Part shown: in pieces, positions 55,831 through 64,000 of the stretch
Position numbering within the stretch: position 1 is the stretch's first letter
Layout: every line of letters starts with the position of its first letter
Made by a program: the position numbers and the translations under genes
Assembly (NCBI RefSeq): GCF_030296895.1
Contig: NZ_AP028022.1
Span: 1,550,001-1,614,000 of the forward strand
From: Helicobacter felistomachi
GTDB lineage: Bacteria; Campylobacterota; Campylobacteria; Campylobacterales; Helicobacteraceae
Direction: 5' to 3'
Length of the DNA: 64,000 bases
The notes under the pieces: generated by a model
What the model was told of the DNA's origin: nothing
The model's database searches: none
Seen by the model: only the letters and a program-made list of their open reading frames with translations

Positions 55831-56508
55831 CTAAAATTTGTAAAAAGCCTGCGTGCGTTTTTGAATCAAAAACACAGCAAAGAGCAGGGCAAAGCTCAAA
55901 ACGCTCAAGATGAGGGCGTATTGATTGGCTAGCGTTAAATTGTTTGCTTCGGTTTGGGTATAAATGGCGATGCTAGCCACCCTAGTTTGCCCTTCAAGGT
56001 TGCCCCCCACCATCATCACGACCCCAAATTCGCCCACAGTGTGCGCAAAAGTCGTGATGGCCGCCATCAATAAGGCGGGTTTGATGTTGGGCAGCAGTAC
56101 CCGAAAGAAGGTAAAAACCTTGCTTTTGCCCAAAGTATAGCTGGCTTCTCTTAGGGACTTTGGCAAACTCTTTAGGGCGTTTTGGATGGGGTTTACCATA
56201 AAGGGTAAAGAGAAAATGACGCTGGCAAGCACCAAACCGCTAAAGCTAAAAACAAAACGGATGTGAAACTTTTGCAAAAACGCCCCCAGGGGGCTTGTGG
56301 GCGCAAAGAGCACCAAAAGATAAAAGCCTAGCACCGTGGGAGGCAAGACTAAAGGCATCCAAGTTAAGGTTTCCACAAAAAGTTTGAACACCCCGTCTTT
56401 AAACGCCAAATACGCCCCCAAAGCTAGCCCGATGGGGTATAAAATCAAGGTCGTGAGGCCCGCCAACTTGAAGGTGAGGGCGAGCGTGGCGATGAAATCA
56501 GTTGTCAA
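55831..56508 (-). CDS. modB: Molybdate ABC transporter permease ModB
   Basis: 225 residues with five membrane segments. The EAA loop 'LREASYTLGKSKVFTFFRVL', 'LPPTVLGFYLLVLF' and 'TTFAHTVGEFGVVMMVGGN' are the usual ModB motifs. It overlaps modA by 11 bases. The ATPase gene modC does not follow; the next gene is the flgP-like lipoprotein. Confidence 0.93.
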   Translation of the reverse strand: MTTDFIATLALTFKLAGLTTLILYPIGLALGAYLAFKDGVFKLFVETLTWMPLVLPPTVLGFYLLVLFAPTSPLGAFLQKFHIRFVFSFSGLVLASVIFSLPFMVNPIQNALKSLPKSLREASYTLGKSKVFTFFRVLLPNIKPALLMAAITTFAHTVGEFGVVMMVGGNLEGQTRVASIAIYTQTEANNLTLANQYALILSVLSFALLFAVFLIQKRTQAFYKF

Positions 56509-57220
56509 AGGGGGCGATCAAATAGCCATAGGCTTTTAAAAGGGCTTGCCCTTTGGCGCTTAAAATGAAACTTTCAAATTCTTTGGCTAATTTTTTGCCC
56601 CCGCCCCATTTAGTGAGCACCATTGCTTGCTCGATGGGGCTGTAATACTCTTGGGGTATGACGAAATAATGCGCCTTTTTATCCATTAAAGAGAGGGCGC
56701 TAAAGCCTAGCTGTGCGGCTTGACTAGCAACATAGGAGGTTGCCTGCCCCACGGAGTTGGCCTCGGCGATCTTAAGCTGCAAAGTGTCGGCAAGGCGCAA
56801 TTTTTTCAACACTTCCATGCCCGCGCGTCCATAGGGGGCGAGGGTGGGGTTGGCGATGGCCAAATGGTCGTAAGAATCGCGCAGCGCGTCTAAGGATTTG
56901 ACCGGCTTAGTTGCGCTCCAAAGCACCAACACCCCTCTAGCATAGACTTGCACGGGGTAAGAGGTGTAGCCGCCTCGCACCAGTCGTAGGGGGCGGGCTT
57001 TGTCAGCACTGATGAACAAATCATAGGGCGCGCCTTGGGTGATTTGGTTAAACAACTGCCCTGAAGAACCAAAGCTGATCAAAACTTTATCCTTGGGGTG
57101 TTGCTTTAAAAACGCGGTTTTGATCGCCTTTAGGGCTTGGCCTAAATTTGCCGCCGCCGCAATCTTGATCTGTGCTCCAAAGCAAGAACACACCACCAAA
57201 GCGAAAATGAATAAACGCAT
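56498..57220 (-). CDS. modA: Molybdate-binding periplasmic protein ModA
   Basis: 240 residues. Signal peptide 'LFIFALVVCSCFGAQ', then 'IAAAANLGQALKAIKTAFLK', 'SFGSSGQLFNQITQGAPYDL' and 'FISADKARPLRLV', the oxyanion-binding motifs of ModA; later 'ANPTLAPYGRAGMEVLKKL'. It captures molybdate or tungstate for ModB. Start ATG 57220 begins the signal peptide. Confidence 0.94.
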   Translation of the reverse strand: MRLFIFALVVCSCFGAQIKIAAAANLGQALKAIKTAFLKQHPKDKVLISFGSSGQLFNQITQGAPYDLFISADKARPLRLVRGGYTSYPVQVYARGVLVLWSATKPVKSLDALRDSYDHLAIANPTLAPYGRAGMEVLKKLRLADTLQLKIAEANSVGQATSYVASQAAQLGFSALSLMDKKAHYFVIPQEYYSPIEQAMVLTKWGGGKKLAKEFESFILSAKGQALLKAYGYLIAPFDN

Positions 57221-57287
57221 ATAAATCCTTTCTATGTGAAAATTATCACCCTATTATAAGCTCATACAGACAAATATTGAGTTGTGC

Positions 57288-57293
57288 TACAAT
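57288..57293 (+). promoter_or_regulatory. -10 box upstream of ribBA
   Basis: TACAAT with upstream TGC lies 25 bases before the ribBA ATG. Transcription would start near 57300, leaving no room for an FMN riboswitch. Confidence 0.5.
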
Positions 57294-57318
57294 GCCTGAT
57301 TTAGCCTAAAGGGAGCGC

Positions 57319-58350
57319 ATGACAAATCTAGAGAGAGTGGAACAGGCGATCAACGCCCTCAAAAATGGGGAGTTGGTGATTTTAATGGACGACGAGGATC
57401 GCGAAAACGAGGGGGATTTGGTGATGGCGGGCATTTTCACCAGTCCTGAGAAGATCAACTTCATGGCAAAATACGCCAGGGGGCTCATTTGTGTGGCCCT
57501 CACCCAAGAGATCGCGAGCAAATTTGATTTAAAACCCATGGTGAGCCACAACGATTCCAAGCACGAAACGGCCTTTACGATCTCCATTGACGCAAAGGCC
57601 GCCAAAACGGGCATTTCCGCCTATGAGCGCTCACTCACCATTGAGCTACTGTGTAAAGAGCACAGCAGCCCCGCCGACTTTGTGCGCCCGGGGCATATTT
57701 TCCCCCTGATTGCCAAAGAAGAAGGGGTGTTGGTGCGCACAGGGCACACAGAGGCGAGCGTGGATCTATGCAAATTAGCGGGGCTAAAGCCAGTCAGCGT
57801 GATTTGCGAGATCATGAAAGAAGATGGCTCTATGGCAAAGAGGGGGGATAAATTCCTGCTAGACTTTGCCAAAACCCACGAGCTAAAGATTTTATATGTT
57901 TCCGATATTGTGAGTTATCGCCTGCAGAGCGAAAACTTATTAAACCTTGTGGAGGAATCACCCGCCCACTTGGCGGGCGTGGCTTGCAAGAGCTTGGTGT
58001 TTTTAGACCATTTAAAGCGCAAACACTTTGTCTACCAATTTGGCAACCTAAACGATGCCCCTTTGGTGCGCTTCCACATCATTAGGAGCGATCGCGAGCT
58101 CTTGAGCCATGCAGCAAACTACGGCTTTTTTATGCGGGTGGTGGAGCGGCTGCAGCTTGAGGGTGGGGTGCTGATCTTCATTGACCCGCAGGCTAAAGTG
58201 CACGACACGCTGAAAAACTTTGGCATCGGGGCACTGGTGCTAAAGAGCCTTGGCATCAAATGCTTTAGGCTTCTTACCACGCAAGATCGCCCCGAGTACA
58301 CCGCTCTAAAGGGCTTTGATTTGGATTTATTAGAGGCGATTTGCCCCTAA
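57319..58350 (+). CDS. ribBA: RibBA: DHBP synthase with degenerate GTP cyclohydrolase II domain
   Basis: 343 residues. The first 200 residues are 3,4-dihydroxy-2-butanone-4-phosphate synthase: '[18 protein letters not shown]', '[20 protein letters not shown]' and '[12 protein letters not shown]'. It makes the four-carbon riboflavin precursor from ribulose-5-phosphate. The C-terminal domain resembles RibA but lacks the zinc-binding cysteines (C-x2-GD...CDC) needed for GTP cyclohydrolase II, so it is probably not active for that step. H. pylori has a similar fusion with a separate RibA. Confidence 0.93.
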   Translation: MTNLERVEQAINALKNGELVILMDDEDRENEGDLVMAGIFTSPEKINFMAKYARGLICVALTQEIASKFDLKPMVSHNDSKHETAFTISIDAKAAKTGISAYERSLTIELLCKEHSSPADFVRPGHIFPLIAKEEGVLVRTGHTEASVDLCKLAGLKPVSVICEIMKEDGSMAKRGDKFLLDFAKTHELKILYVSDIVSYRLQSENLLNLVEESPAHLAGVACKSLVFLDHLKRKHFVYQFGNLNDAPLVRFHIIRSDRELLSHAANYGFFMRVVERLQLEGGVLIFIDPQAKVHDTLKNFGIGALVLKSLGIKCFRLLTTQDRPEYTALKGFDLDLLEAICP

Positions 58351-59045
58351 GTTTTGCGCGCATAAAGCAGCCCAAAATTCACCCACTTAAACAGCACTTC
58401 CACATGCTTAAAGCCCGCTTGCTCCATGAGGGCCATGTTTTCTTGCAAGCTGTAGGGCACAAGGACATTTTCTAAGGCTTCTCGTTTAAAGCTGATTTCA
58501 TTTAGGCTATAACCTTGCGCTTGCTTGTAAAGGTAGTAGAGTTCGACCATTTGCTTATCTAAAATACGATCCAAGCTCATCATTTTTTCCGCCACAAGGA
58601 GCACCCCCCCGGGTCTTAGAGCGGTAAAAATGCGCTCGATCAAGGCTTGGCGTTGCAAGGGACGGACAAATTGCAAGGTGTAGAGCAAGGCGATAGCCCC
58701 CGCGTTCTCTAAAGGGGTGTTTAAGAGGTCTTCACAGCGAAAGGTGATATTGGGGGCCTTTAGTTTTTCTCTTGCCTTTTCTAGCATGCTGGGCGCATTG
58801 TCTACGCCCACTAAGGAGGTGTCAGCGGGCAGTAGGGGCGCAAGCGTGGCTAAAAAATTGCCCGTAGAACAACCCAAATCATAAACCACGCCCACCAAAT
58901 CCTGCGCCACAAAGTGGCTGGCAAGTTTCAAGGTTTCTTGGTAGTGGGGGATGCTTCTAGTGAGCATGTCATCAAACATGCCCGCCACTTGGCTATCAAA
59001 CTCAAAGCGTTTAGGCAGGGGGGCACAAAAAAGGGTGTCTTTCAA
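58347..59045 (-). CDS. cmoA: Carboxy-SAM synthase CmoA
   Basis: 232 residues. '[20 protein letters not shown]' near the N-terminus is diagnostic, followed by '[20 protein letters not shown]' (SAM motif I), '[12 protein letters not shown]' and '[15 protein letters not shown]'. CmoA makes carboxy-S-adenosylmethionine from SAM and prephenate, used by CmoB on wobble uridine 34 of tRNA. Start overlaps the thiG stop (ATGA). Confidence 0.93.
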   Translation of the reverse strand: MKDTLFCAPLPKRFEFDSQVAGMFDDMLTRSIPHYQETLKLASHFVAQDLVGVVYDLGCSTGNFLATLAPLLPADTSLVGVDNAPSMLEKAREKLKAPNITFRCEDLLNTPLENAGAIALLYTLQFVRPLQRQALIERIFTALRPGGVLLVAEKMMSLDRILDKQMVELYYLYKQAQGYSLNEISFKREALENVLVPYSLQENMALMEQAGFKHVEVLFKWVNFGLLYARKT

Positions 59046-59818
59046 AGTTGGGCGAGCCCAAAGACGGGAGAGCTAGGACTGGCATAGGCTTTTTTAGGGA
59101 TTCGTCCGGCTAGATAGCTTTGGCGCCCGGCTAAAACGGCGTGCTTCATGCTCTTTGCCATTAAAACAGGGTCTTTGGCTAGAGCGATGGCAGAGTTGGT
59201 TAAAACCCCATCCGCGCCTAGCTCCATCGCAATGCTTGCGTCCGAGGCACAGCCCACGCCCGCATCCACAATCACAGGCACACTCACCGCTTCCTTGATG
59301 AAACCGATGTTGTAGCGATTTTGTATCCCAAGCCCGCTGCCAATGGGTGAGGCTAAAGGCATCACGGCACTCGCGCCCGCATCTTCTAGCTTTTTAGCCA
59401 TGACGGGGTCGTCATTGCTGTAGGCAAGCACACAAAAGCCGTCTTTGGCAAGGATTTTACACGCCTCTAGAGTCTCTAGAGTGTCGGGATAGAGCGTGCG
59501 CTGATCGCCGATGATTTCAAGCTTAATAAAATCAATCCCCGTTGCTTCTTTAACAAGCCTAAAAAGCGCAATGGCTTCTTTGGCGTTGACACAGCCGGCG
59601 GAGTTGGGTAAAAAGCTGATGTGCGTGTCTTTAAAGGTGTCTAGCAGGTTTTCGCTATTGGGGTCGGTGATGTTTACCCTTCTCACCGCCACGGTGAGCA
59701 TGTCCGCCCCGCTAGCTAAGGTCGCTTCTTTGGTGGTGGCAAAGTCTTTATACTTGCCGCTGCCTACAATGAGGCGGGAGGCAAAGGTCTTAGAGCCGAT
59801 GATGAGGGGGTCTTGCAC
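59042..59818 (-). CDS. thiG: Thiazole synthase ThiG
   Basis: 258 residues. '[20 protein letters not shown]' with the Schiff-base lysine region '[18 protein letters not shown]', '[15 protein letters not shown]', '[15 protein letters not shown]' and '[20 protein letters not shown]' define ThiG. It forms the thiazole phosphate of thiamine from DXP, ThiS thiocarboxylate and dehydroglycine. No thiS, thiF, thiH or thiO gene is next to it. It begins two bases after sodB, so it is in the sodB-thiG-cmoA operon. Confidence 0.93.
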   Translation of the reverse strand: MQDPLIIGSKTFASRLIVGSGKYKDFATTKEATLASGADMLTVAVRRVNITDPNSENLLDTFKDTHISFLPNSAGCVNAKEAIALFRLVKEATGIDFIKLEIIGDQRTLYPDTLETLEACKILAKDGFCVLAYSNDDPVMAKKLEDAGASAVMPLASPIGSGLGIQNRYNIGFIKEAVSVPVIVDAGVGCASDASIAMELGADGVLTNSAIALAKDPVLMAKSMKHAVLAGRQSYLAGRIPKKAYASPSSPVFGLAQL

Positions 59819-59820
59819 GG

Positions 59821-60462
59821 CTAGGCTTTCTTATGCACGATTTGGTTGATGTAATAATCCACAGAGCCCAAACCTTCCTTTTTTGCCCACTCTAAACACT
59901 CGGACACAAACGCCCAGTTGATGTGTTCGTAGAATTTCTCCAAATACACAGGGCGGGCGTTTTTGTGATCGATGTAGTAGGCGTGTTCCCACACATCCAC
60001 GACTAGAAGGGGGACTTTCTGCTCGGTTACAGGGGTGTGGGCGTTGCTGGTTTGCACGATCTCAATTTTGCTTGTCGCGGGGTTATAAACCGCCCAATTC
60101 CACCCGGAGCCAAAGAGCGTGGTGGCACTTTTAATGAAGGCTTCCTTAAAGGCTTCGAGTGAGCCGTAATCGGTGGTGATGGCGTGTTTGAGTTCTTCAC
60201 TCATTTCGGTCGCTTTAGGACTCAAACAATCCCAATAAAAATCGTGGTTGTAAATCTGCGCGGCGTTGTTAAACACCCCTCCACTAGACTTAGTGAGAAT
60301 AGTGAACAAACAACTATCTTTAAACTCCGTGTCCTTGACGAGGTTGTTGAGGTTGTTGACATAAGCTTGGTGGTGCTTGCCGTGGTGGTAGTCAAAGGCG
60401 GTGGGGCTTAAAAAATCTCCCATGCTGTCTTTGCTGTAGGGCAAATTTCTTAAAACAAACAT
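59821..60462 (-). CDS. sodB: Iron superoxide dismutase SodB
   Basis: 213 residues. Metal ligands are visible: His in '[18 protein letters not shown]', His in '[11 protein letters not shown]', and Asp and His in '[18 protein letters not shown]'. '[11 protein letters not shown]' is the usual Fe/Mn SOD core. It removes superoxide. A TATAAT at 60498-60493 lies 30 bases upstream of the ATG. Confidence 0.96.
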   Translation of the reverse strand: MFVLRNLPYSKDSMGDFLSPTAFDYHHGKHHQAYVNNLNNLVKDTEFKDSCLFTILTKSSGGVFNNAAQIYNHDFYWDCLSPKATEMSEELKHAITTDYGSLEAFKEAFIKSATTLFGSGWNWAVYNPATSKIEIVQTSNAHTPVTEQKVPLLVVDVWEHAYYIDHKNARPVYLEKFYEHINWAFVSECLEWAKKEGLGSVDYYINQIVHKKA

Positions 60463-60492
60463 GTTTTCTCCTTGAATTTGAGTTAGGGGGCT

Positions 60493-60498
60493 ATTATA
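60493..60498 (-). promoter_or_regulatory. -10 box of sodB
   Basis: Minus-strand TATAAT, 30 bases before the sodB ATG at 60462. The AT-rich stretch upstream could hold a Fur site, but none is clear. Confidence 0.55.
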
Positions 60499-60533
60499 AT
60501 CATTTTAATGAAAATTTGATAAACGAGCCTTGT

Positions 60534-61193
60534 TTAAGACTCTAAGAGACGGTTTAGCAAGAGATCTTGTTGCTCTTGAAAAACCAAAATGGGCTCTTTT
60601 AGGCCATTGTTGAGGTAGTCCACATAGGGCTTGCTCGTTTGGTAGTAGGCGCGGTTGTCGCGCATGTTGATGGCGACTTGGCAGGGGATTTTGTTGGCAC
60701 TGAGGTAGTGCAGGTTTAACAAGAGATTGTTTAACATGCCAAGCGTGCCTCCGCTAATGAGGAGCAATTTGGTCTTTAGGTAGAGGGCTAAGTCCACAAT
60801 CCGCACCTTCTCATCTAAAGGCACGAGTAGGCCCCCCACGCCTTCAATGATGAGAAGGTCGCATTTTTCTTGCAGAACCTTGAGCTTTTTTTCAATGTAT
60901 TTAAGGTCTATGGGGGGCAGGTGGGGTTCAAAGCGCGCCGCCACAAAGGGACTAGCCGCTAAAACATAGCGGTAAAAGCTGATGTCATCTAACGTCAAAT
61001 CGGAGTCGATGTGCTGGTTTTCTTCTAGGAATAAGTCGGCATCGCTTTTTTCTTGAGTGTTGATGCCTGTTTCAATGGGCTTGGCAAGTAGGGTTTTGAT
61101 GCCTTTTTCGTTGTAAAGTTGGGCGAGTTTAAGGGCTATGGTGGTCTTGCCCACATCTGTATTGGTGGCGCTGATGAAAATTGGGCGACGCAT
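60534..61193 (-). CDS. bioD: Dethiobiotin synthetase BioD
   Basis: About 219 residues from ATG 61193 ('MRRPIFISATNTDVGKTTIA'), which begins directly with the P-loop region; a longer in-frame reading to 61241 would run through the promoter. 'LLAKPIETGI' and 'LLIIEGVGGLLVPLDE' are further BioD motifs. It closes the ureido ring to form dethiobiotin. Confidence 0.92.
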   Translation of the reverse strand: MRRPIFISATNTDVGKTTIALKLAQLYNEKGIKTLLAKPIETGINTQEKSDADLFLEENQHIDSDLTLDDISFYRYVLAASPFVAARFEPHLPPIDLKYIEKKLKVLQEKCDLLIIEGVGGLLVPLDEKVRIVDLALYLKTKLLLISGGTLGMLNNLLLNLHYLSANKIPCQVAINMRDNRAYYQTSKPYVDYLNNGLKEPILVFQEQQDLLLNRLLES

Positions 61194-61229
61194 TGAATAT
61201 CCTTGTTTTGTGGGTTTTGGTAGTGGGGT

Positions 61230-61235
61230 ATTATA
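61230..61235 (-). promoter_or_regulatory. -10 box of bioD
   Basis: Minus-strand TATAAT, 36 bases before ATG 61193. It supports the shorter bioD start. Confidence 0.55.
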
Positions 61236-61275
61236 ATACAAATGCCCCCTAACGATACTTTTAGCTTAACTTTTC

Positions 61276-61281
61276 TATAAT
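61276..61281 (+). promoter_or_regulatory. -10 box of usp-clpA operon
   Basis: TATAAT 28 bases before the ATG at 61310; divergent from the bioD promoter. Confidence 0.6.
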
Positions 61282-61309
61282 GGGGCTAAATTTTGTGTGA
61301 GGACTTGCC

Positions 61310-61726
61310 ATGCTTAGAGTGCTTTTTGGGATTAGCGACACACAAGAGTGCAGAAGCGGGGTGGATGCGGCAATTAGGCTCTTTTCTCAGATGAAGGAGG
61401 TACATTTCACCTTGGTGCATGTCAGCCCCGAGGTGTTGATTTACCCCGAGAGTGGGATCATGAATTACAGCCAAACCGAGGTGGCCGAGAACGAGCAATC
61501 CAAGCATCTCATTGATGAGTTCACGGAGCTGTTCGCCCAACAGGGCATTTCTTGCGAAACGGTGTTGAAAATGGGTAACCCCGTGGACATCATACTAGAA
61601 ATGGCACCTAGCTTTGATTTATTAGTCATTGGGGCAAGCGAGTCGTCCATGTTCTACCGCCTTTTTGGCTCACACCAAAATAGTTTCATTGACAACTCCC
61701 CCATTCCCGTGTTGGTGGCAAAGTGA
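61310..61726 (+). CDS. Universal stress protein (UspA family)
   Basis: 138 residues. 'RVLFGISDTQECRSGVDAAI', 'FTLVHVSPEVL' and the nucleotide-binding 'LLVIGASESSMFYRLFGSHQ' with 'IDNSPIPVLVAK' at the end define a single UspA domain. Stop overlaps the clpA start by four bases. In H. pylori a clpS gene, as I recall, lies between; it is absent here. Confidence 0.88.
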   Translation: MLRVLFGISDTQECRSGVDAAIRLFSQMKEVHFTLVHVSPEVLIYPESGIMNYSQTEVAENEQSKHLIDEFTELFAQQGISCETVLKMGNPVDIILEMAPSFDLLVIGASESSMFYRLFGSHQNSFIDNSPIPVLVAK

Positions 61727-63954
61727 TGCCCCCGATCACCACAAGGCTCAACCGCCTGTTAAACGCAGCGATGGCTTTGGCGAGCAAGCTCTCACACCGC
61801 TACATCACCCCCGAGCATTTGTTCTTTATCATGCTCAACGACAAAGAGGTGCAAGGCTTCTTAAGGCGTTTGGATTTAGACATTGAAGAGGCGAAGCAAC
61901 TCACCCAAAACTACCTCACCGAGAGCATTCCCACCTATGAAAATGCCCTGGAGGGGCATGGCAAAACCCCCGTCAATGACGAGCATTTAAACCGCTTGTT
62001 TCAGGCCTTAAGTCGCTACGCCAAAGAAATGCCCCACAAGGTCCTGGATGTGCAGGATTTACTGTGGCTCATGGTAGAAAAAATCCCCTGCTATGCCACA
62101 GACATTTTGAAAACCTATGGCATTGATGGCCCTAAGATCTTAGAGCAGCCCCCCTTAACCTTCTCCAAAGAGAAAACCCCCGCTTTAAGGAAGTTCGCAC
62201 GGGATTTAAACGCCCTAGCCTCCAAACACGCCATCGACCCCGTGTCGCATAGAGAGATAGAGATCCAAAAAGTCATTGAGGTTTTGGGGCGGCGCAAGAA
62301 AAACAACCCGCTCTTGGTGGGCGAGCCGGGCGTGGGTAAAACCGCCATCGCCGAGGGGCTAGCCTTAAAGATTGCTAACCAAGAAGTCCCCCCTTTTTTA
62401 TTGGGGCGCACCATTTACGCCCTAGATTTAAGCGCGATGGTGGCGGGCAGTAAGTATCGGGGTGAGTTTGAAAAGCGCCTCAAAAAAACCCTAAAAGAGT
62501 TGCAAAAGGACAAGGGGAGCATTTTATTCATTGATGAAATCCACACCGTACTGGGGGCGGGGGCTTCAAGTGCGGGCGCGCTGGATGGGGCAAACATCCT
62601 AAAGCCCATGCTCGCCGATGGCTCTTTGAGTTGCATAGGGGCGACTACCTTTGACGAGTTTCGCACGGTGCTTGAAAAAGACAAGGCCTTTTGCCGCCGC
62701 TTTAGCAAAATTGACATTTTAGAGCCCTCTAAAGAGGATTGCTATGGCATCCTAGAAGACATCTCCACTTACTATGAGCACCACCACAAGGTCAAGTACA
62801 GCAAAGAGGCACTGAAGGCGTGCGTGGATTTGTCCGTGCATTACCTGCATGAAAACTTCCTGCCCGACAAGGCGATTGACTTAATGGACATGGCCGGCTC
62901 GTTTAAAAAAATCTACGCTCCAAGCAGCCACCCTCCCACCATCTCCAAAAGCGACATTGAAAATATCCTATCTTTTAAAATAGACATCCCCAAGGCCCAC
63001 ATTAGCCCCGAGAAGAAAAACCACCTCAAAGGGCTAGAGGATCAACTCAAAAAAGAGGTTTTCGCCCAAGACGAGGCGATCGCCCGTTTAGTAGAAACCA
63101 TCAAAATCCACGCTTCGGGTCTAGCTGGGTTAAGAAAACCCGTAGCAAGCTTTTTATTTGTCGGACCTAGTGGGGTGGGCAAGACCGAGCTAGCCAAAGC
63201 CCTAGCCAAGCACCTACACCTACATTTAGAACGCTTTGACATGAGCGAGTACAAAGAACCCCACAGCATTTCTAAGCTCATTGGCGCGCCCTCGGGGTAT
63301 GTGGGCTTTGAGCAAGGCGGGCTCTTGGTAAATACCATAAGAAAGCACCCCCGCTGTGTGCTGCTCTTAGATGAGATTGAAAAGGCGCACCCCAATGTCT
63401 ATGACCTGCTTTTGCAAATCACAGACGATGCAACCTTGACCGACAACACTGGGCGCAAGAGCGACTTTAGCCATACTATTTTGATCTTAACCTCCAATGC
63501 AGGCAGCCAAACCCTAGGCAAACTCGGCTTTTTAGAGGACAACACCCACCGATACCAAAACGCCCTAAAAGAGATTTTAAGCCCTGAATTGCGCTCAAGA
63601 CTAGACGCAATTTTAACTTTCAAACCTCTAGACTTGGCGCATTTGGAGTGCGTGGTGCAAAAAGAATGCAAGAAAATAGAGGCCATGCTTGCTCCCCGCA
63701 ACATCAGCTTAGCGGTGGATAAATCCGCCATAAGCCACCTCGCCGCTTTATGCCAAAAAGACCCTTTGGGTGCACGCATTGTAGAAAAATTAGTCCACCA
63801 GCACATTAAAGTCAAGTTGAGCGACGCGCTGCTCTTTGGCGGGCTCAAAGAGGGTGGGAGTGCGAAGTTCACATGGCGCAACCAAGAAATGCAATTAACG
63901 CTCAAAAGCGCAAACAAACCCCGCAAACTGCGCCAAACCACGAAAACGCCCTAA
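61723..63954 (+). CDS. clpA: ATP-dependent Clp protease ATPase subunit ClpA
   Basis: 743 residues. An N-terminal Clp-N repeat domain ('RLLNAAMALASKLSHRYITP'), first AAA+ with 'LLVGEPGVGKTAIAEGLALK' (~204) and 'ILFIDEIHTVLGAGASSAGA', second with 'FLFVGPSGVGKTELAKALAK' (~483), 'LLLDEIEKAHPNVYDLLLQI' and 'LTDNTGRKSDFSHTILILTS'. It unfolds proteins for ClpP. The start codon ATG 61723 overlaps the usp stop. Confidence 0.95.
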   Translation: MMPPITTRLNRLLNAAMALASKLSHRYITPEHLFFIMLNDKEVQGFLRRLDLDIEEAKQLTQNYLTESIPTYENALEGHGKTPVNDEHLNRLFQALSRYAKEMPHKVLDVQDLLWLMVEKIPCYATDILKTYGIDGPKILEQPPLTFSKEKTPALRKFARDLNALASKHAIDPVSHREIEIQKVIEVLGRRKKNNPLLVGEPGVGKTAIAEGLALKIANQEVPPFLLGRTIYALDLSAMVAGSKYRGEFEKRLKKTLKELQKDKGSILFIDEIHTVLGAGASSAGALDGANILKPMLADGSLSCIGATTFDEFRTVLEKDKAFCRRFSKIDILEPSKEDCYGILEDISTYYEHHHKVKYSKEALKACVDLSVHYLHENFLPDKAIDLMDMAGSFKKIYAPSSHPPTISKSDIENILSFKIDIPKAHISPEKKNHLKGLEDQLKKEVFAQDEAIARLVETIKIHASGLAGLRKPVASFLFVGPSGVGKTELAKALAKHLHLHLERFDMSEYKEPHSISKLIGAPSGYVGFEQGGLLVNTIRKHPRCVLLLDEIEKAHPNVYDLLLQITDDATLTDNTGRKSDFSHTILILTSNAGSQTLGKLGFLEDNTHRYQNALKEILSPELRSRLDAILTFKPLDLAHLECVVQKECKKIEAMLAPRNISLAVDKSAISHLAALCQKDPLGARIVEKLVHQHIKVKLSDALLFGGLKEGGSAKFTWRNQEMQLTLKSANKPRKLRQTTKTP

Positions 63955-63955
63955 A

Positions 63956-64000
63956 ATGCCCCTCATCCAAGCCCTGTATAGCAAAATCCACCGCGCCGTT
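63956..64000 (+). CDS. panD: Aspartate 1-decarboxylase PanD, 5' end
   Basis: Only the first 15 codons are in the window: 'MPLIQALYSKIHRAV'. 'LYSKIHRA' is the conserved N-terminus of the PanD pro-enzyme, which makes beta-alanine for pantothenate. The position after clpA agrees with H. pylori order. Runs off the window end. Confidence 0.7.
   Translation, partial: MPLIQALYSKIHRAV

Noticed and set aside
57221-57318. FMN riboswitch before ribBA
   Set aside because: A -10 box sits only 25 bases before the ATG, leaving no room for the structure.

Overview
The window is chromosomal DNA from a Helicobacter, most likely a gastric species other than H. pylori. Evidence: three consecutive Hof-family outer-membrane proteins, AmiE amidase, RibBA, FadL/OmpP1 beside FlgP, the rsmA-rnj-kpsF and cdsA-dxr neighbourhoods known from H. 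pylori, an IS607-type element, and the TGnTATAAT-like -10 boxes usual in the genus. The species cannot be fixed by reading alone. H. pylori gene correspondences are recalled, not searched.

Layout. 1-4.2 kb: three hof porin genes. 4.2-9 kb: moeA, fliR, dsbK-like, and two frame-broken genes (NhaC-type antiporter; nucleoside-phosphorylase-like protein). 9-16.7 kb: rsmA, rnj, msrAB, kpsF, a small conserved protein, glmS, a family-25 glycosyltransferase. 16.7-22.8 kb: SIMPL-like protein, a PAS protein next to a soluble chemotaxis transducer, a UvrD-type helicase and a DUF262/HNH restriction-type protein. 22.8-26.1 kb: flgE2, a disordered in-operon protein and flgD. Their expected partner fliK lies at 36.4-38.0 kb. 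The ~10 kb between is an accessory island: a methyltransferase remnant, a Sel1-repeat gene with a G15 tract, an AAA ATPase plus PD-(D/E)xK-like gene pair, a Doc-toxin remnant, and a metallo-beta-lactamase-fold gene translationally coupled to a 4-TM protein and split by a complete IS607-type transposon.

38-41.7 kb is core again (MFS transporter, accD, rlmH, membrane protein). 41.7-47.1 kb is a second accessory block: HipA fragment, ribbon-helix-helix/ParA pair, DUF2130 protein, a divergent ClpX-like unfoldase and an Hcp-like Sel1 protein. From 47.6 kb to the end the content is core: amiE, lipoprotein, tRNA-Pro, dxr, cdsA, anion transporter, fadL, a flagellar lipoprotein pair, modBA, ribBA, cmoA, thiG, sodB, bioD, usp, clpA and the start of panD.

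At least a dozen genes, including essential ones (glmS, cdsA, dxr, rnj, rsmA), are broken by small frame changes, most repaired by adding one base to a C or G run. This looks mainly like under-called homopolymers in the assembly. I therefore give whole-gene coordinates for such genes and state the break. True phase variation remains possible for the Sel1 gene with G15.
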